Source: Lysobacteraceae bacterium P
GTDB taxonomy: Bacteria > Pseudomonadota > Gammaproteobacteria > Xanthomonadales > Xanthomonadaceae
Direction of reading: 5' to 3'
Assembly: GCA_005503055.1 (NCBI GenBank)
Contig: SCOX01000001.1
Span: 310,001-374,000, forward strand
Length of the DNA: 64,000 nt
Of the stretch, positions 17,747-30,633 are shown in pieces (the stretch's first letter is position 1; every line of letters begins with the position of its first letter). The notes beneath the pieces are model-generated. The model saw only the letters and a program-made list of their open reading frames with translations, searched no databases and had not been told where the DNA came from. Position numbers and translations under genes: made by a program.

Positions 17747-17850
17747 TGCTGCCTTCTCCGTGGGTGGGGGTGGTACGTGGGAGAAGCTAGGCCGCCTTGC
17801 CATGCTTGGAAATCGTACGTGCGGTTCGATCCTTCATACGATGGTGTGGG

Positions 17851-18228
17851 TCATCCTTGCGGCGGATCGAGCGCCTGCGCGAGGCAGCGGGCGATGGTGG
17901 CGCCCTCCACCGGCTTGACCAGATAGGCGCAGGCGCCGCCGGCGATGAGCCGTTCGCGCGAGGCGGGCGCCGGGAAGGCCGTCATGACGATCACCGGAAA
18001 GCGGCGGCCGGCCGAGGCGACGGCATCGCGCAGCTGTTCGCCCGACATGCCCGGCATCTGCAGGTCGGTGATCAGGCAGTCGGGTTCGGCGGCGCCGGTG
18101 TCGTCGAGGAACGCTAGCGCCGAAGCGTACGTGCGCACTTCGTAGCCCAGCGACCGCGCCAGGCTCGACAGCGACAGGCGCACGCCCTCGTCGTCGTCGA
18201 CGATCACGATGGTGGGAACGCGGGTCAT
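17851..18228 (-). CDS. Stand-alone receiver protein
   Basis: A 125-residue single receiver domain with IVDDDEG (D11-D13), phospho-acceptor D55 in LITDLQMPG, and K105 region LVKPVEG. No output domain. AAGGA precedes ATG 18228. It lies 108 bp downstream of the FixJ-type gene on the same strand and repeats the receiver-plus-kinase-plus-FixJ combination seen at 12529-15986. Confidence 0.85.
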   Translation of the reverse strand: MTRVPTIVIVDDDEGVRLSLSSLARSLGYEVRTYASALAFLDDTGAAEPDCLITDLQMPGMSGEQLRDAVASAGRRFPVIVMTAFPAPASRERLIAGGACAYLVKPVEGATIARCLAQALDPPQG

Positions 18229-18336
18229 CGGCTTTCCTTGCGGCCGGAGAACGCACGTGCGTGCTCGACGGCCGGCTTCCTTTATGCCTGTTGCCGGCGG
18301 CGGCGGGAATCATACGGAGGTTTGCCTCCGCCCCGT

Positions 18337-18975
18337 TCAGCCCTGGTGGATGCCCAGCGCCTGCGCGTTGCGCACCAGGTCGGCGAGGGTGCGCACGCCC
18401 ATCTTGCGCATGACGTTGCCGCGGTGGATCTTCACCGTGATCTCGCTCAAGCCCAGCAGCCCGGCAACCTGTTTGTTCATCAGGCCCGAGGCCACGTGGG
18501 CCATGATCTCGCGCTCGCGCGGCGTTAGCGTTCCGTAGTGCGCGCGCATCTCGTCCAGTGCGGCGTCCTGCTCGCGCCGTCGGGCATCGCGATCGATCGC
18601 GGCGGCAACGGCGTCTAGCATGTCCTGGTCACGAAAGGGTTTGGGCAGGAAATCGACCGCGCCGGCCTTCATTGCGCGCACCGACATCGGGATGTCGCCG
18701 TGACCGGTCATGAACACGATGGGGAGCACGATCCCGTGCCGCGCGAGTTCGTCCTGCACGTCCAGGCCGCTGATTCCCGGCAGGCGCACGTCGAGGATGA
18801 TGCAGCCCGGCCCGTCCGGAACGGCGCCCTGCAACAGTTCCGTGGGCGATGCGAACAGCAAGGTGCGAAGTCCGATCGAACGGAACAGGCTGTCGAGCGA
18901 TTCGCGCACCGCGATTTCGTCATCGACGACGACGACGAGCGGCACGGGCGATGGATTCGAAGTCTGCCTGTTCAT
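18337..18975 (-). CDS. FixJ-family response regulator
   Basis: The 212-residue protein has a receiver (VVDDEIA, phospho-acceptor D62 in [28 protein letters not shown]) and a LuxR HTH ([34 protein letters not shown]). It starts 10 bp after the kinase stop, so kinase and regulator form one unit. The [15 protein letters not shown] stretch is classic for FixJ/TodT-type regulators. Confidence 0.9.
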   Translation of the reverse strand: MNRQTSNPSPVPLVVVVDDEIAVRESLDSLFRSIGLRTLLFASPTELLQGAVPDGPGCIILDVRLPGISGLDVQDELARHGIVLPIVFMTGHGDIPMSVRAMKAGAVDFLPKPFRDQDMLDAVAAAIDRDARRREQDAALDEMRAHYGTLTPREREIMAHVASGLMNKQVAGLLGLSEITVKIHRGNVMRKMGVRTLADLVRNAQALGIHQG

Positions 18976-18985
18976 GGCGGCGTGC

Positions 18986-20938
18986 CTATGGGCGGGGTTG
19001 CTGCGCGGCCGCAGCGAGGGTAAGCCCGAACGTCGCGCCGTGGCCGTGCCGGCTGCTCACGTGCAGGCGTCCGCCGTGAGCTTCGACGATGGTCCGGCTG
19101 ATCGCAAGGCCCATGCCCATGCCTTCGCGGCGTGTGGTGAAGAAGGGCTCGAACAAGCGTTCCAGGTGGTCCTGCGCGATGCCCGGCCCGGTGTCGCTTA
19201 CGGTGATCGCGACCTGGTCGTCGTCGGTGCGTATCGCCGCCAGCGCGACCCGGCGCGGCCCCGCCTGCGAGGCCATCGCCTGGCCGGCGTTCACCATCAG
19301 GTTCACCAATACCTGCTGCAGCTGCACGCGGTCGCCGTCGATCGGCGGCAGGCGCGGCTCGATCTCGATGCGCAGATCCACGCGTTCGCGCGCGAGCTCG
19401 TGCTCCACCAGGCGCGCGGCTTCGTCGACGACGGATGCCACGTCCAGACGTTGCCGCTGCACCGGCGCCTTGGCGAGGAACGCGCGGATCCGGTGCACGA
19501 TTTCGGCAGCGCGGCGGCCTTCGGAGATGATTCGGGAAATCGCGCTTTCCACCTCGTGCAGGTCCGGCGTATCGCGCCGCAACCAGCGCATGCCGGCCTC
19601 GCCGTTGGTGACCACGGCCATCAGCGGTTGGTTGACCTCGTGTGCGATGGAAGCGGTCAGCTCGCCCAGGGTTGCCACGCGCGCCGCGTGCGCGAGTTCG
19701 GCCTGCGCCACCAGCAGCGCGTCCTGCGCCTGCTGCCGCTCGCTGTTGTCGACGACGAACACCAGCACGTGCGCGTCGCCGTCCTCCGCGGTGGGGAAGG
19801 TGATCGCGAAAAGCACCGGTACGCGGCGACCATCTGCGGCGATGATCTGGGTCTGGCCTTCGTGGAACGGATCGCCGCGCACGAACGCCGCCAGCGCATC
19901 GGCGAACGTGCGGTCGTCTTCGCCGATGAGCTCGTCGACGCTGGCAGGCGGCCGCTGCGATGCGCCGGCGCCGAGCATCGCGGCGAACGCGGGATTGACC
20001 TCTTCGATCCGCGCCAGTCTTCGCACGCGACGCAGAAAATCCGGATGCGTCGCCGCATGCATCTCCAGTGCGGCCGCATCGTGCAGTCCCAGCGCCGACA
20101 ACTCGGCGACGACGTTCGTCCAGTCCTGCTGCACCACGCCGATGCGGCTGGCATCGAACATGCGCCGATAACGTCGCTCGCTGCGCACGAGCGCGGCATA
20201 GGCCGCCTTGCGCTCGGTGACGTCGGTGTGCGTTTCCATTACGGCCTGTGGCCGGCCCTGATGGTCGCGTTGCAAAACCCAGCGGCTGTCGAGTACCAGC
20301 GTGCTGCCCGAGCGCGTGACCTGTTCGAGCGTTCCTTCCCAGCGACCGCTTTCGAGCAACGCGGCCTCGACCGCTTCGCGCGGCCCCGGGTAGCACGTGC
20401 CGAGCAGCTCGTCGGCGCGCCGGCCCACGGCTTCGGACGAGGACCAGCCGTACACCTCCTCGGCCGTGGCGTTCCAGAAGGTGATGCGACCGGCGACGTC
20501 GCGCACGAAGATCATGTCGTGCGACAGGTCCAGCAACATCGCCTGGTCGGACAATGCGCGCATCGCGGCCTGGTTCTGCAGGGCGAGCACTGCGGCGATG
20601 CCGATGGCGGCCAGGCTGACCAGGGCGCGCACGGTCTGGGCACCGATGCGGTCGAGCCCGTGCGTGTCCACGTAGGCAATGAGAGTGAGCGTGGCGCCGG
20701 CGACGGCGGCGGCCACGATGTCGCCGCGCCGGTACGTTCGTGCGACCAGCAGCACCGCCACGACGTAGAGCACCGCGACCGCGCCTTCCAGCGTGGTGAA
20801 CGTGTCGAGCAGGAAGATCGCGCCCATCAGCAGCACGGCGCACAGGCGCAGCGCGACTTGCGTCCTGCGCTCGGCGGGATGCGCGTGCCGGGCGCCGGAA
20901 AGCGGGGAAGGGCGCCGTGGGCGCAGGGACGGGGACAT
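18986..20938 (-). CDS. PAS-domain sensor histidine kinase
   Basis: The 650-residue protein has three or four N-terminal transmembrane segments (about 28-125), PAS domain 1 (about 135-250), a second PAS-like region (about 260-410) with an insertion, HisKA with H433 in SIAHEVNQP, and HATPase_c ([27 protein letters not shown]). The first gene of a kinase-FixJ-receiver set. It is divergent from dps across 246 bp that hold a direct repeat. Confidence 0.88.
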   Translation of the reverse strand: MSPSLRPRRPSPLSGARHAHPAERRTQVALRLCAVLLMGAIFLLDTFTTLEGAVAVLYVVAVLLVARTYRRGDIVAAAVAGATLTLIAYVDTHGLDRIGAQTVRALVSLAAIGIAAVLALQNQAAMRALSDQAMLLDLSHDMIFVRDVAGRITFWNATAEEVYGWSSSEAVGRRADELLGTCYPGPREAVEAALLESGRWEGTLEQVTRSGSTLVLDSRWVLQRDHQGRPQAVMETHTDVTERKAAYAALVRSERRYRRMFDASRIGVVQQDWTNVVAELSALGLHDAAALEMHAATHPDFLRRVRRLARIEEVNPAFAAMLGAGASQRPPASVDELIGEDDRTFADALAAFVRGDPFHEGQTQIIAADGRRVPVLFAITFPTAEDGDAHVLVFVVDNSERQQAQDALLVAQAELAHAARVATLGELTASIAHEVNQPLMAVVTNGEAGMRWLRRDTPDLHEVESAISRIISEGRRAAEIVHRIRAFLAKAPVQRQRLDVASVVDEAARLVEHELARERVDLRIEIEPRLPPIDGDRVQLQQVLVNLMVNAGQAMASQAGPRRVALAAIRTDDDQVAITVSDTGPGIAQDHLERLFEPFFTTRREGMGMGLAISRTIVEAHGGRLHVSSRHGHGATFGLTLAAAAQQPRP

Positions 20939-21078
20939 GGATGGGAACCTTGCTTCCGCGGACGGGCCCGGCTGCTCCGGGCGGCGGCGCGCATGCGCTG
21001 CCGTGGCCGAACACTAGCACCGTGCCCGGCCGCGCAGCCACCGCCGACGGCGCGGTTAAACCAAGGTATGAAAAAACG

Positions 21079-21099
21079 ATACGAACATCCAATACGAAC
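21079..21099. promoter_or_regulatory. Direct repeat ATACGAAC in the kinase/dps divergent region
   Basis: ATACGAAC occurs at 21079-21086 and again at 21092-21099, 13 bp apart start to start, in a locally AT-rich stretch about 90 bp before dps and 140 bp before the kinase start. Such head-to-tail octamers suit a dimeric LuxR-type regulator, for example the FixJ-type protein encoded next door. This is inference. Confidence 0.35.
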
Positions 21100-21184
21100 G
21101 CATAAAGGTGGCCGATAGTCTGGCGATGTCGGGCATCGGGCCCGGCCATCCGGGCCCCCACGGATGCCCAGAAGGAATTCGCTC

Positions 21185-21700
21185 ATGAACCTCCCGCTCG
21201 AATCGCGGCAAGACGCCCCGCTGCGCACACGCACCGACATCGGCGCCGCGGCGACGCGCGACATCGCCGCCGCCCTGACCGGCCTGCTCGCCGACACCTT
21301 CGCGCTGTATCTGAAGACGAAGAACTTCCACTGGCACATGTCCGGCCCGCATTTCCGCGACTACCATCTGCTGCTCGACGAGCAGGCCGACCAGATCTTC
21401 GCCATGACCGACGCCATCGCCGAACGTGCGCGCAAGGTCGGCGGCAGCACGCTGCGCTCCATCGGCCATGTGCAGCGCATCCAGCGCCTGCTCGACAACG
21501 ATGCCGAGTACGTGACGCCGCAGGACATGCTGGCCGAGCTGGGCGACGACAACCGCCGCATGACCGGCTTCCTGCGCGCCGCGCACGGCGTGTGCGAACG
21601 CTACAACGATGTCGCGTCGACGAGCCTTATCGAAAACTGGATCGACGAGGCCGAACGCCGCAGCTGGTTCCTGTTCGAAAGCACGCGCGCGCCGCGTTGA
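21185..21700 (+). CDS. dps: Dps family DNA-binding ferritin-like protein
   Basis: The 171-residue protein carries the Dps ferroxidase motif: KTKNFHWHMSGPHFRDYH then LLDEQADQIF, with the His/Asp/Glu ligands shared between subunits. Dodecamers oxidise and store iron using H2O2 and coat DNA. GAAGGA at 21171-21176 selects ATG 21185 over ATG 21164. It heads a dps-peroxiredoxin-DsbA operon. Confidence 0.92.
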   Translation: MNLPLESRQDAPLRTRTDIGAAATRDIAAALTGLLADTFALYLKTKNFHWHMSGPHFRDYHLLLDEQADQIFAMTDAIAERARKVGGSTLRSIGHVQRIQRLLDNDAEYVTPQDMLAELGDDNRRMTGFLRAAHGVCERYNDVASTSLIENWIDEAERRSWFLFESTRAPR

Positions 21701-21726
21701 ACACCGCCATCGCCGAGGAGGTTCCC

Positions 21727-22230
21727 ATGCAATCGAATCATGCTTCGACCGCGCTTGCGCCTGGCACTGCCGCGCCGCGCTTCGCGCTGGCGTCCACGCC
21801 GGACCAGAAGGTATCGCTGGAAGAACTTCGCGGCAGCCCGGTGATCCTGGCGTTCTATCCGGCGGACTGGAGCCCGGTGTGCGGCGACCAGATGGCGCTC
21901 TACAACGAGATCCTGCCCGAGTTCCGCCGCGCCGGCGCGCAGCTGCTGGGCATCTCGGTGGACGGCGTGTGGTGTCACGCGGCGTTCGCCGAACAGCGCA
22001 AGCTGCACTTTCCGCTCCTCGCCGATTTCGAGCCCAAAGGAGCCGTCGCGCGCAGCTACGGTGTGTATCGGGAGGCCGAAGGAACGAGCGAGCGCGCACT
22101 GTTCGTCATCGATACCGAGGGCGTGGTGCGGTGGAGCTATGTTTCGCCGCTTGGCATCAATCCGGGCGCGGACGGCATCCTCGACGCGCTCGACAAGCTT
22201 GCCGGGAACGGCACGGAGCGTGCGCAATGA
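21727..22230 (+). CDS. Peroxiredoxin (AhpC/TSA family)
   Basis: The 167-residue thioredoxin-fold protein has the peroxidatic motif YPADWSPVCGDQ with Cys52 and a second Cys near 82 in GVWCHAAF. It reduces peroxides at the expense of a thiol donor. In the canonical PxxxT/SxxC motif the Thr position is Ser here. GAGGAG precedes the ATG, and the stop overlaps the next gene (ATGA), linking it to the DsbA-like protein that could recycle it. Confidence 0.88.
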   Translation: MQSNHASTALAPGTAAPRFALASTPDQKVSLEELRGSPVILAFYPADWSPVCGDQMALYNEILPEFRRAGAQLLGISVDGVWCHAAFAEQRKLHFPLLADFEPKGAVARSYGVYREAEGTSERALFVIDTEGVVRWSYVSPLGINPGADGILDALDKLAGNGTERAQ

Positions 22231-22760
22231 GTCGGCTTTCCATTCCAGTCGGTTCCTCGGATCACGTGCAGGGCCCTGCGGATGCGCCGGTGACGCTGGT
22301 CGAGTACGGCGACTACCAGTGCCCATACTGCGGCGAGGTGTATCCCGTCATCCAGGAAGTGCAGCGGGCGATGGGCGACAAGCTGCGCTTCGTGTTCCGC
22401 AACTTTCCGATCACGCAGGCGCATCCCTACGCGCTGGGCGCGGCGCAGTTCGCCGAGACGGCCGCCGCCGACGGCAAGTTCTGGGAAGCGCACGACACCT
22501 TGTACGAGCGGCAAGAGGCGCTGAAGCCATCGGACCTGATGGAGTACGCACAGACCCTGGGCCTGCGCACGACGGACCTGCGCGAAGCGTTCGAGGGCCG
22601 GTTCGACGGCAAGATCCAGGCCGATTTCATGGGTGGCGTACGCAGCGGCGTGAACGGCACGCCGACGCTGTTCATCAACGGTCAGCGCTACGACGGCGAG
22701 CGCGACCCCGAATCGCTGATCGATGCCATGCGCAGCATCGTGGACGCGCCCGGACGCTAG
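22227..22760 (+). CDS. DsbA-family thioredoxin-like oxidoreductase
   Basis: The 177-residue protein has the redox motif CPYC at 32-35 (YGDYQCPYCGEV) and the cis-proline NGTPTLFI late in the sequence. There is no signal peptide, so it is cytosolic, unlike true DsbA. FRNFPITQAHPYALGAA is typical of the DsbA-like domain also found fused to NhaA antiporters. A disulfide reductase or peroxide-defence partner for the peroxiredoxin is likely. Confidence 0.87.
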   Translation: MSRLSIPVGSSDHVQGPADAPVTLVEYGDYQCPYCGEVYPVIQEVQRAMGDKLRFVFRNFPITQAHPYALGAAQFAETAAADGKFWEAHDTLYERQEALKPSDLMEYAQTLGLRTTDLREAFEGRFDGKIQADFMGGVRSGVNGTPTLFINGQRYDGERDPESLIDAMRSIVDAPGR

Positions 22761-23260
22761 GTTCCGGGTGACGGCCCGACTTCCTCGGTCCCGGACGGAA
22801 CGGCGCTCTGCTCGATGTATTCGGCATTGCGCAGTTCGCGCTGGGCGTCGCGCAGCGTGGCCGCGTCGAGCGGGCGGATCGTTTCGATGCGGCAGGTCCC
22901 GCTGCCCACCGGGATGAGCCCGGTCGCCGTACGCGGCAGCACGGAATCGATCCGTGCCGTCACCGTTCCCGTCCGATTGGTGATGGCGATGTTGGATGCC
23001 ATCCGCATGCCGGGACAGCGAACGCGAAGCTCGATCAGATGGCCGCGATTGGCGCTGGACCATACCGCCAGCGCCTGGTCGCCCAGCGGCGTCCAGTTCT
23101 GCGTGCCGGTCATGCGTGTGAGGCGGAACGAAGGCACGGGCGCTTGCGCGTGCTCGCGATAGAGCGCCAACCGTTCGGGCGTGCCCAACGTGGGCGTGGT
23201 CGAGCAGCCCGCAGCCAGTGTGCCTGTGAGTCCCAGAAGAACTGCATATACGTGGCGCAT
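22757..23260 (-). CDS. DUF6491-type lipoprotein
   Basis: The 167-residue product has a lipobox LAAGC (Cys19). The mature part contains TGTQNWTPLGDQALAVW and a pair of Cys in RVRCPGM and GTCRIE. This matches the Xanthomonadaceae lipoprotein family DUF6491, of unknown role. Its stop and that of the DsbA-like gene share the bases CTAG at 22757-22760, so the two convergent genes overlap tail to tail. Confidence 0.7.
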   Translation of the reverse strand: MRHVYAVLLGLTGTLAAGCSTTPTLGTPERLALYREHAQAPVPSFRLTRMTGTQNWTPLGDQALAVWSSANRGHLIELRVRCPGMRMASNIAITNRTGTVTARIDSVLPRTATGLIPVGSGTCRIETIRPLDAATLRDAQRELRNAEYIEQSAVPSGTEEVGPSPGT

Positions 23261-23371
23261 ATCGTTCGCCGCCTGTCGGTGATGGGAGCAGTGATAACGT
23301 CCGCCAACGGTTCGCGTGGATTACGCCCGGTACGGTGAAGCGATGGTGAAATGACGGGCGCCAAGGCCCTG

Positions 23372-24721
23372 TCAGAAGCCCTTGCGTACGTTGATCCATG
23401 CCTCCGTCGAGCTGTAGTTGAAACCGATCACGTTGCTCTGGTCGCGGATGTACAAGACCTCCGGGCGCAACGACCAGCTTTGTGCGAATTCCCACACCAG
23501 GCCGATGCCGCCTTCGTAAAGATTGTCCTCGCGACGCAGGATGACGCCCTCATCCAGTGCATCGGGATGGAAGTGGATGCGGTCGGTATTGAAAACGTCG
23601 CGCTCCCACCAGACGAAGACGAAGGCGTCCAGCGAATCGCTGAAGGTGTAGTCCAGGTTGGCGGTCGCGCCATACACGTCCGAATCGCCGTCAGGACGGC
23701 TGGTGGCCGTGTTGCGGCCGCCGTGGGCCGTGAACGAGAAGCTCGCCGCGCCATCGGCGAAGGCGCGGACCCAGCCGGCGGAGAGCGTGCTCGTGGTGCG
23801 GCTGCGGTCGCGCAACGGGCCGCTGGGATAACGCCGGCGCTGCACTGACAGCCCCAGCGCGAGCTGGTTTTCCAGGTTGATATTGCGCGAGTAGTCGATG
23901 AAGCCTGCGACATCGTTGCGGTAGTCGCCGTCGCCGCGATAGCTCACGCGGCCGCGCAGGCCGAGCGCGAGGTTGCCGTCGTCGAAGCTGCGGCTTCCGG
24001 CCAGGCTCCAGCGCAGATCGCGATCGTCGCGCGTGTCGCGGGCGTCGTAGTAGCGATAGCGGTAGTCGAGCGTCGCGTCCAGCGCGTAGCCGTTGCCGAA
24101 TGCGTGATTCAGGCCGCCGCCAACGCGCAGGTTGTAGAACGTGTCGCGGCGATCGCCGCCGCCGAAGGCGTTCGTGCCGCGCGTGGAATTGACTCGGTAG
24201 CGGCCGATCCCGCCGGCGGCGTAGCCGAAGGTCGTCGTTCTTCGGCCTTCTTCCAGCGCCTGGCGCGCCGCTTCGTCGTAGATTTCGACCTGGGTCAGCA
24301 GATCGCTGGGGAGATTCTCGAAACGGATCGCGATCTCGAACTGGTTCCTCGCGTTGGCGTATTCGCCCAGCGCGTGATACGCGCGGCCCAATGCGAGGTG
24401 TGCCGCGATGCGGTCCGGATCGAGTTCGATGCTTCGTTCGAGCGCGATTCGCGCCGTCTCCGCATCCTTCACGCCCAGCGCGGCGCGGCCCAGCAGGTAG
24501 AGGTAGGCGGCATCGTCCGGATGCGTCGCCTGTTGTGGTGCTAGCAGGTCATAGGCTTCCTGGTACTGCCCATCGCCCACCAACGATTCGGCCTGCGCCA
24601 GCGCGGCGTCCTGCGCATGCAGTGCGCATGCGCACGTCAGCAGCAGTGGCAGACATGCCGCAAACCGCCAGCCATGTGCGGGACGACGCGAAGAGTCGGT
24701 CGTGAGGCGATGGCTTCGCAT
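23372..24721 (-). CDS. TPR-domain outer-membrane beta-barrel protein
   Basis: The 449-residue protein has an N-terminal signal (ACLPLLLTCACALHA region, about 21-36), three tetratricopeptide repeats (about 40-145, including YLYLLGRAALGVKDAETA and AHLALGRAYHALGEYANA) and a C-terminal barrel of about 14 strands (165-449) ending in INVRKGF. The layout is that of YaiO/Slam-like proteins in which periplasmic TPRs feed a barrel. Function unknown. The Cys residues in the signal do not form a good lipobox. Confidence 0.7.
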   Translation of the reverse strand: MRSHRLTTDSSRRPAHGWRFAACLPLLLTCACALHAQDAALAQAESLVGDGQYQEAYDLLAPQQATHPDDAAYLYLLGRAALGVKDAETARIALERSIELDPDRIAAHLALGRAYHALGEYANARNQFEIAIRFENLPSDLLTQVEIYDEAARQALEEGRRTTTFGYAAGGIGRYRVNSTRGTNAFGGGDRRDTFYNLRVGGGLNHAFGNGYALDATLDYRYRYYDARDTRDDRDLRWSLAGSRSFDDGNLALGLRGRVSYRGDGDYRNDVAGFIDYSRNINLENQLALGLSVQRRRYPSGPLRDRSRTTSTLSAGWVRAFADGAASFSFTAHGGRNTATSRPDGDSDVYGATANLDYTFSDSLDAFVFVWWERDVFNTDRIHFHPDALDEGVILRREDNLYEGGIGLVWEFAQSWSLRPEVLYIRDQSNVIGFNYSSTEAWINVRKGF

Positions 24722-25048
24722 GGCTTCTCCTTGCCCGAGCGAGATCGGTGACCACCGCGCCGTCTGGGCGGTATTGGCAGGGTTCCTGCGCGCAATTTGC
24801 TATCAAGACAGCGAGCCGCGTGAAGGGAGTGTCACGGAAGCGCATCAAACGGGCTTTGCGTAACGAAACCGTCACGGGTCGTTCGGATGCGTTTCACGCT
24901 TCTTCATCGTTCTGTGACACGTTCGAGCCCATGTTTTGCGGCTTCGCGTCCGTCAAGTCCTGCCACGGAGGGTGTCGATGAAGACCGGCCCGATGATGCT
25001 GCCCCCGACGGCCCACGACGAGCTAACCGACGAAAGGGCGCCAAAACC
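24722..25048. other. 327-bp divergent intergenic region
   Basis: It separates the TPR-barrel gene (minus) from the first arcD-like gene (plus). It is somewhat AT-richer than the flanking genes. I found no small gene, terminator or clear promoter. An ATCAA half-site occurs at about 24803, but the TTGAT partner of an FNR/Anr box is missing. Confidence 0.5.
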
Positions 25049-26485
25049 ATGAACGCGCCGGCCAAGCAGACGCTTTCGTTCGCGGCGCTGATCTCGCTGG
25101 TGGTCGGCTCGATGATCGGCTCGGGCATGTTCGCCATTCCTTCGGCTTTCGCGCGAAGCACCGGCGGCGTCGGCGCGATGATCGCCTGGGTGATCGCGGG
25201 CACCGGCATGCTGATGCTGGCGTTCGTTTTCCAGAACCTGGCCATGCGGCGTCCGGACTTGGACTCCGGCATCTACGCTTACGCCAAGGCCGGCTTCGGC
25301 GACTATGCGGGCTTCGTGTCGGCCGCAGGCTACTGGATCGGCTGCTGCCTGGCGGACGTGGCCTGCCTGGTGTTGATCAAGGCCACCATCGGCCAGTTCT
25401 TTCCCGTGTTCGGCGATGGCACGACGGCGCTGGCGATCCTGTCCGCGTCGGTGCTGCTGTGGAGCGTGCATTTCCTGATCCTGCGCGGCATTCGCGAGGC
25501 GGCCGCGCTCAATACCATCGCCACCGTCGCCAAGCTCGTGCCGATCGCCACGTTTCTGTTCGTCGCCATCGCGGGATTCCAGCGCGACGTCTTCGCCGCC
25601 AACCTGTGGGGAGGCGAACCGGCGACGCTGTCCAGTGTGGCCGGGCAGGTGCGGGCGACGATGCTGGTGACGGTGTTCGTGTTCGTCGGCATCGAAGGCG
25701 CCAGCGTCTACTCGCGTTACGCTCGGCGTCGCGAGGATGTCGGGCTGGCGACCGTGCTCGGCTTCATCGGCGTGCTGTGCCTGCTGGTGATGGTGACCAT
25801 GTTCTCCTACGGCATCCTGCTGCGGCCGGAGCTCGCTGCGCAGGCCACGCCGTCGATGGCCGGCGTCATGGAGGCGATCGTCGGACCGTGGGGGCGCGTG
25901 TTCGTCAGCGTGGGCCTGCTGATATCCGTGCTGGGCAACTACCTGTCGTGGTCGCTGCTGGCTGCGGAAGTTCTGCATTCGGCCGCGCGCGACAACACCA
26001 TGCCCTCGGTGCTCGCCAGGGAGAATGCGCGCGGCGTCCCGGCAGCAGCGCTGTGGCTGACGAACGGGCTGATACAGCTTTTCCTGCTGGTCACATGGTT
26101 CGCCGAGTACGCCTTCATCCTGGCCTTGAAGATGACCAGCGCGATGACGCTCGTCCCGTACCTGATGGTGGCCGCGTACGGTCTGAAACTCGCCTCCAGC
26201 GGAAATACGTACGCGCCCGAAGAGGCGGCGCAACGTCGCGCCGGCGTGGCGTGCGGCGCCATCGCGACCGTCTATGCGGCCTCGATGCTCGTGTTCGGCG
26301 GGACGAAGTACCTGTTGCTGTCGGCGCTGCTCTATGCGCCTGGCACGATCCTGTTCGTCATGTCACGCCGCGAGCAGGGGAAGGCCGCGATCTTCAGTCG
26401 CGCAGAAGCGATTGCCTGCGCCGCGCTGGTGATTGCCGCCGTGGTGGCGCTGTTCGCGTTGGTCACGGGCAGGCTGGTCATCTGA
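25049..26485 (+). CDS. Arginine:ornithine antiporter-like APC transporter (first copy)
   Basis: The 478-residue protein has about 12 transmembrane segments. It carries the APC motif VGSMIGSGMFAIPSAFA near 17-33 and the ArcD/YdgI-type stretch FVGIEGASVYSRYA near 215. These basic amino-acid antiporters exchange arginine for ornithine or related end products. It is about half identical by eye to the next gene, a tandem duplication followed by divergence. The longer open frame upstream of ATG 25049 lacks transporter sequence. Confidence 0.84.
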   Translation: MNAPAKQTLSFAALISLVVGSMIGSGMFAIPSAFARSTGGVGAMIAWVIAGTGMLMLAFVFQNLAMRRPDLDSGIYAYAKAGFGDYAGFVSAAGYWIGCCLADVACLVLIKATIGQFFPVFGDGTTALAILSASVLLWSVHFLILRGIREAAALNTIATVAKLVPIATFLFVAIAGFQRDVFAANLWGGEPATLSSVAGQVRATMLVTVFVFVGIEGASVYSRYARRREDVGLATVLGFIGVLCLLVMVTMFSYGILLRPELAAQATPSMAGVMEAIVGPWGRVFVSVGLLISVLGNYLSWSLLAAEVLHSAARDNTMPSVLARENARGVPAAALWLTNGLIQLFLLVTWFAEYAFILALKMTSAMTLVPYLMVAAYGLKLASSGNTYAPEEAAQRRAGVACGAIATVYAASMLVFGGTKYLLLSALLYAPGTILFVMSRREQGKAAIFSRAEAIACAALVIAAVVALFALVTGRLVI

Positions 26486-26672
26486 CCCGCGGGCATGGCA
26501 AGCGCGCCTTCGGGCGCAACACACGTGGAGGCGCAGTGATGCATCCGTGAATAACTGATGACAACAATGCGTCGAATTGGCCGAATCTGGCGGCAGCGCT
26601 TCTCATCGTCTTCACAAACACGTTACGCAAGCTGAAGCATGGTGCGCCGACGCGCAAAGGACTGTCATCGCC

Positions 26673-29368
<2,696 letters not shown>

Positions 29369-29514
29369 GGGCGCGGGCTGCGGGCGCGGGTCGTCTGGTC
29401 GGAAGCGATCGGACTCGCGCCATGCGGCCGGATAACTCAGGGGGTGCGATTCACGCCGAGGTATCGGAACCGGGAAACCGACGCGCCTGCCGGTCCATCG
29501 ATAGGGAGTCGACT

Positions 29515-30633
29515 GTGCCTTCCATCTGCGTCTTCCGGCGTTCCCGTCACCGGTGCACGGTCGTCTCGGCACTGGTCCTGGTGCTGCTCTGCGCGTGCGG
29601 AAGAGGGCAGGACGAAGCCGAGCGCGAAGTGCGCCCCGTGCGCGTCATGGTCACCGACAAGCGCCTCAGCGGCGACACCGTGACCCTCGTCGGCAGCGTG
29701 CAGGCGCAAAGCGAGATCAACCTGTCGTTCCGCATTTCCGGTCGCATGACCGAACGCCTGGTCGGTGTCGGCGATCGCGTGCGGCGTGGGCAGGTCGTGG
29801 CGCGACTGGATACGCAGGACGAAGAAAGCGCATTGCAGTCGGCGCGCGCGCAGCAATCTGCAGCGCAGGCGCAGGCGGTTGAGGCGAACAACAATTTCGT
29901 CCGCATGCGCGGACTGGTCGCGCAGGACGCCGTGTCGCGGGCGCTGTTCGACCAGGCGCAGGCCAGCCGCAAGGCGGCGCAGTCGCAGGTCGAGTCGGCG
30001 CAGGCGCAGGTCGACCTCGCCAGCAACCGGCTGAGCTACACGCGCATCACCTCGGACGTGGCGGGCGTGGTCACGGCCCAGGGCGCGGAGCCCGGTGAAG
30101 TCGTCGCGGCCGGGCAGATGATCGTGCAGGTTGCGCGCGAAGGCGGGCGCGATGCCGCTTTCGACGTGCCCGCGGCCGTGAAGGACGCCGCGCCGGCGAG
30201 CCCGAGCATCACCGTCATGCTCACCGCCGACCCGCGCATCACCGCGCAGGGGCGGGTGCGTGAAGTCGCCCCACGCGCCGATCCGGTGACGAACACGTTC
30301 CGCATCAAGGTGGGCCTGATCGATCCTCCTCCGGCTATGCGCCTGGGCAGCACCGTCACCGGCCGCATGAAGCTCGACTCCGTGCTCGGGATAGAAGTGC
30401 CGGCCGCCGCGGTCATGCGCTCGGGCGGCAAGACGGCGGTGTGGGTCGTCGACCCGAAGGCGCATACGGTGTCGACGCGCCAGATCGTGGTCCAGTCGTC
30501 CAGCCCGACGAGCGTGATGGTGGCTTCGGGCCTGGCGCAGGGCGACATCGTGGTGACGGCCGGCGTGCATGCGCTGCATCCGGGGCAGAAGGTGCGCTTC
30601 GGCGAGGCGCGCCCCGGCGAGGCGCGGCCGTGA
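29515..30633 (+). CDS. RND efflux periplasmic adaptor lipoprotein
   Basis: The 372-residue membrane-fusion protein has a lipobox LLCAC (Cys28), barrel-sandwich half ISGRMTERLVGVGDRVRRGQ, a short coiled-coil hairpin (about 105-165) and the second half RITSDVAGVVTAQGAEPGE, then beta-barrel and membrane-proximal domains. The start is GTG 29515, supported by GGGAG six bases upstream; no ATG fits. The stop overlaps the pump gene (GTGA). Confidence 0.9.
   Translation: MPSICVFRRSRHRCTVVSALVLVLLCACGRGQDEAEREVRPVRVMVTDKRLSGDTVTLVGSVQAQSEINLSFRISGRMTERLVGVGDRVRRGQVVARLDTQDEESALQSARAQQSAAQAQAVEANNNFVRMRGLVAQDAVSRALFDQAQASRKAAQSQVESAQAQVDLASNRLSYTRITSDVAGVVTAQGAEPGEVVAAGQMIVQVAREGGRDAAFDVPAAVKDAAPASPSITVMLTADPRITAQGRVREVAPRADPVTNTFRIKVGLIDPPPAMRLGSTVTGRMKLDSVLGIEVPAAAVMRSGGKTAVWVVDPKAHTVSTRQIVVQSSSPTSVMVASGLAQGDIVVTAGVHALHPGQKVRFGEARPGEARP

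Noticed and set aside
17815-17840. GGTTCGATCC, which resembles a tRNA T-loop
   Set aside because: Flanking bases form neither a T-stem nor an acceptor stem and no anticodon arm lies upstream.
24795-24810. Possible FNR/Anr box upstream of the first arcD-like gene
   Set aside because: Only one half (ATCAA) is present; the TTGAT half is missing at the required spacing.
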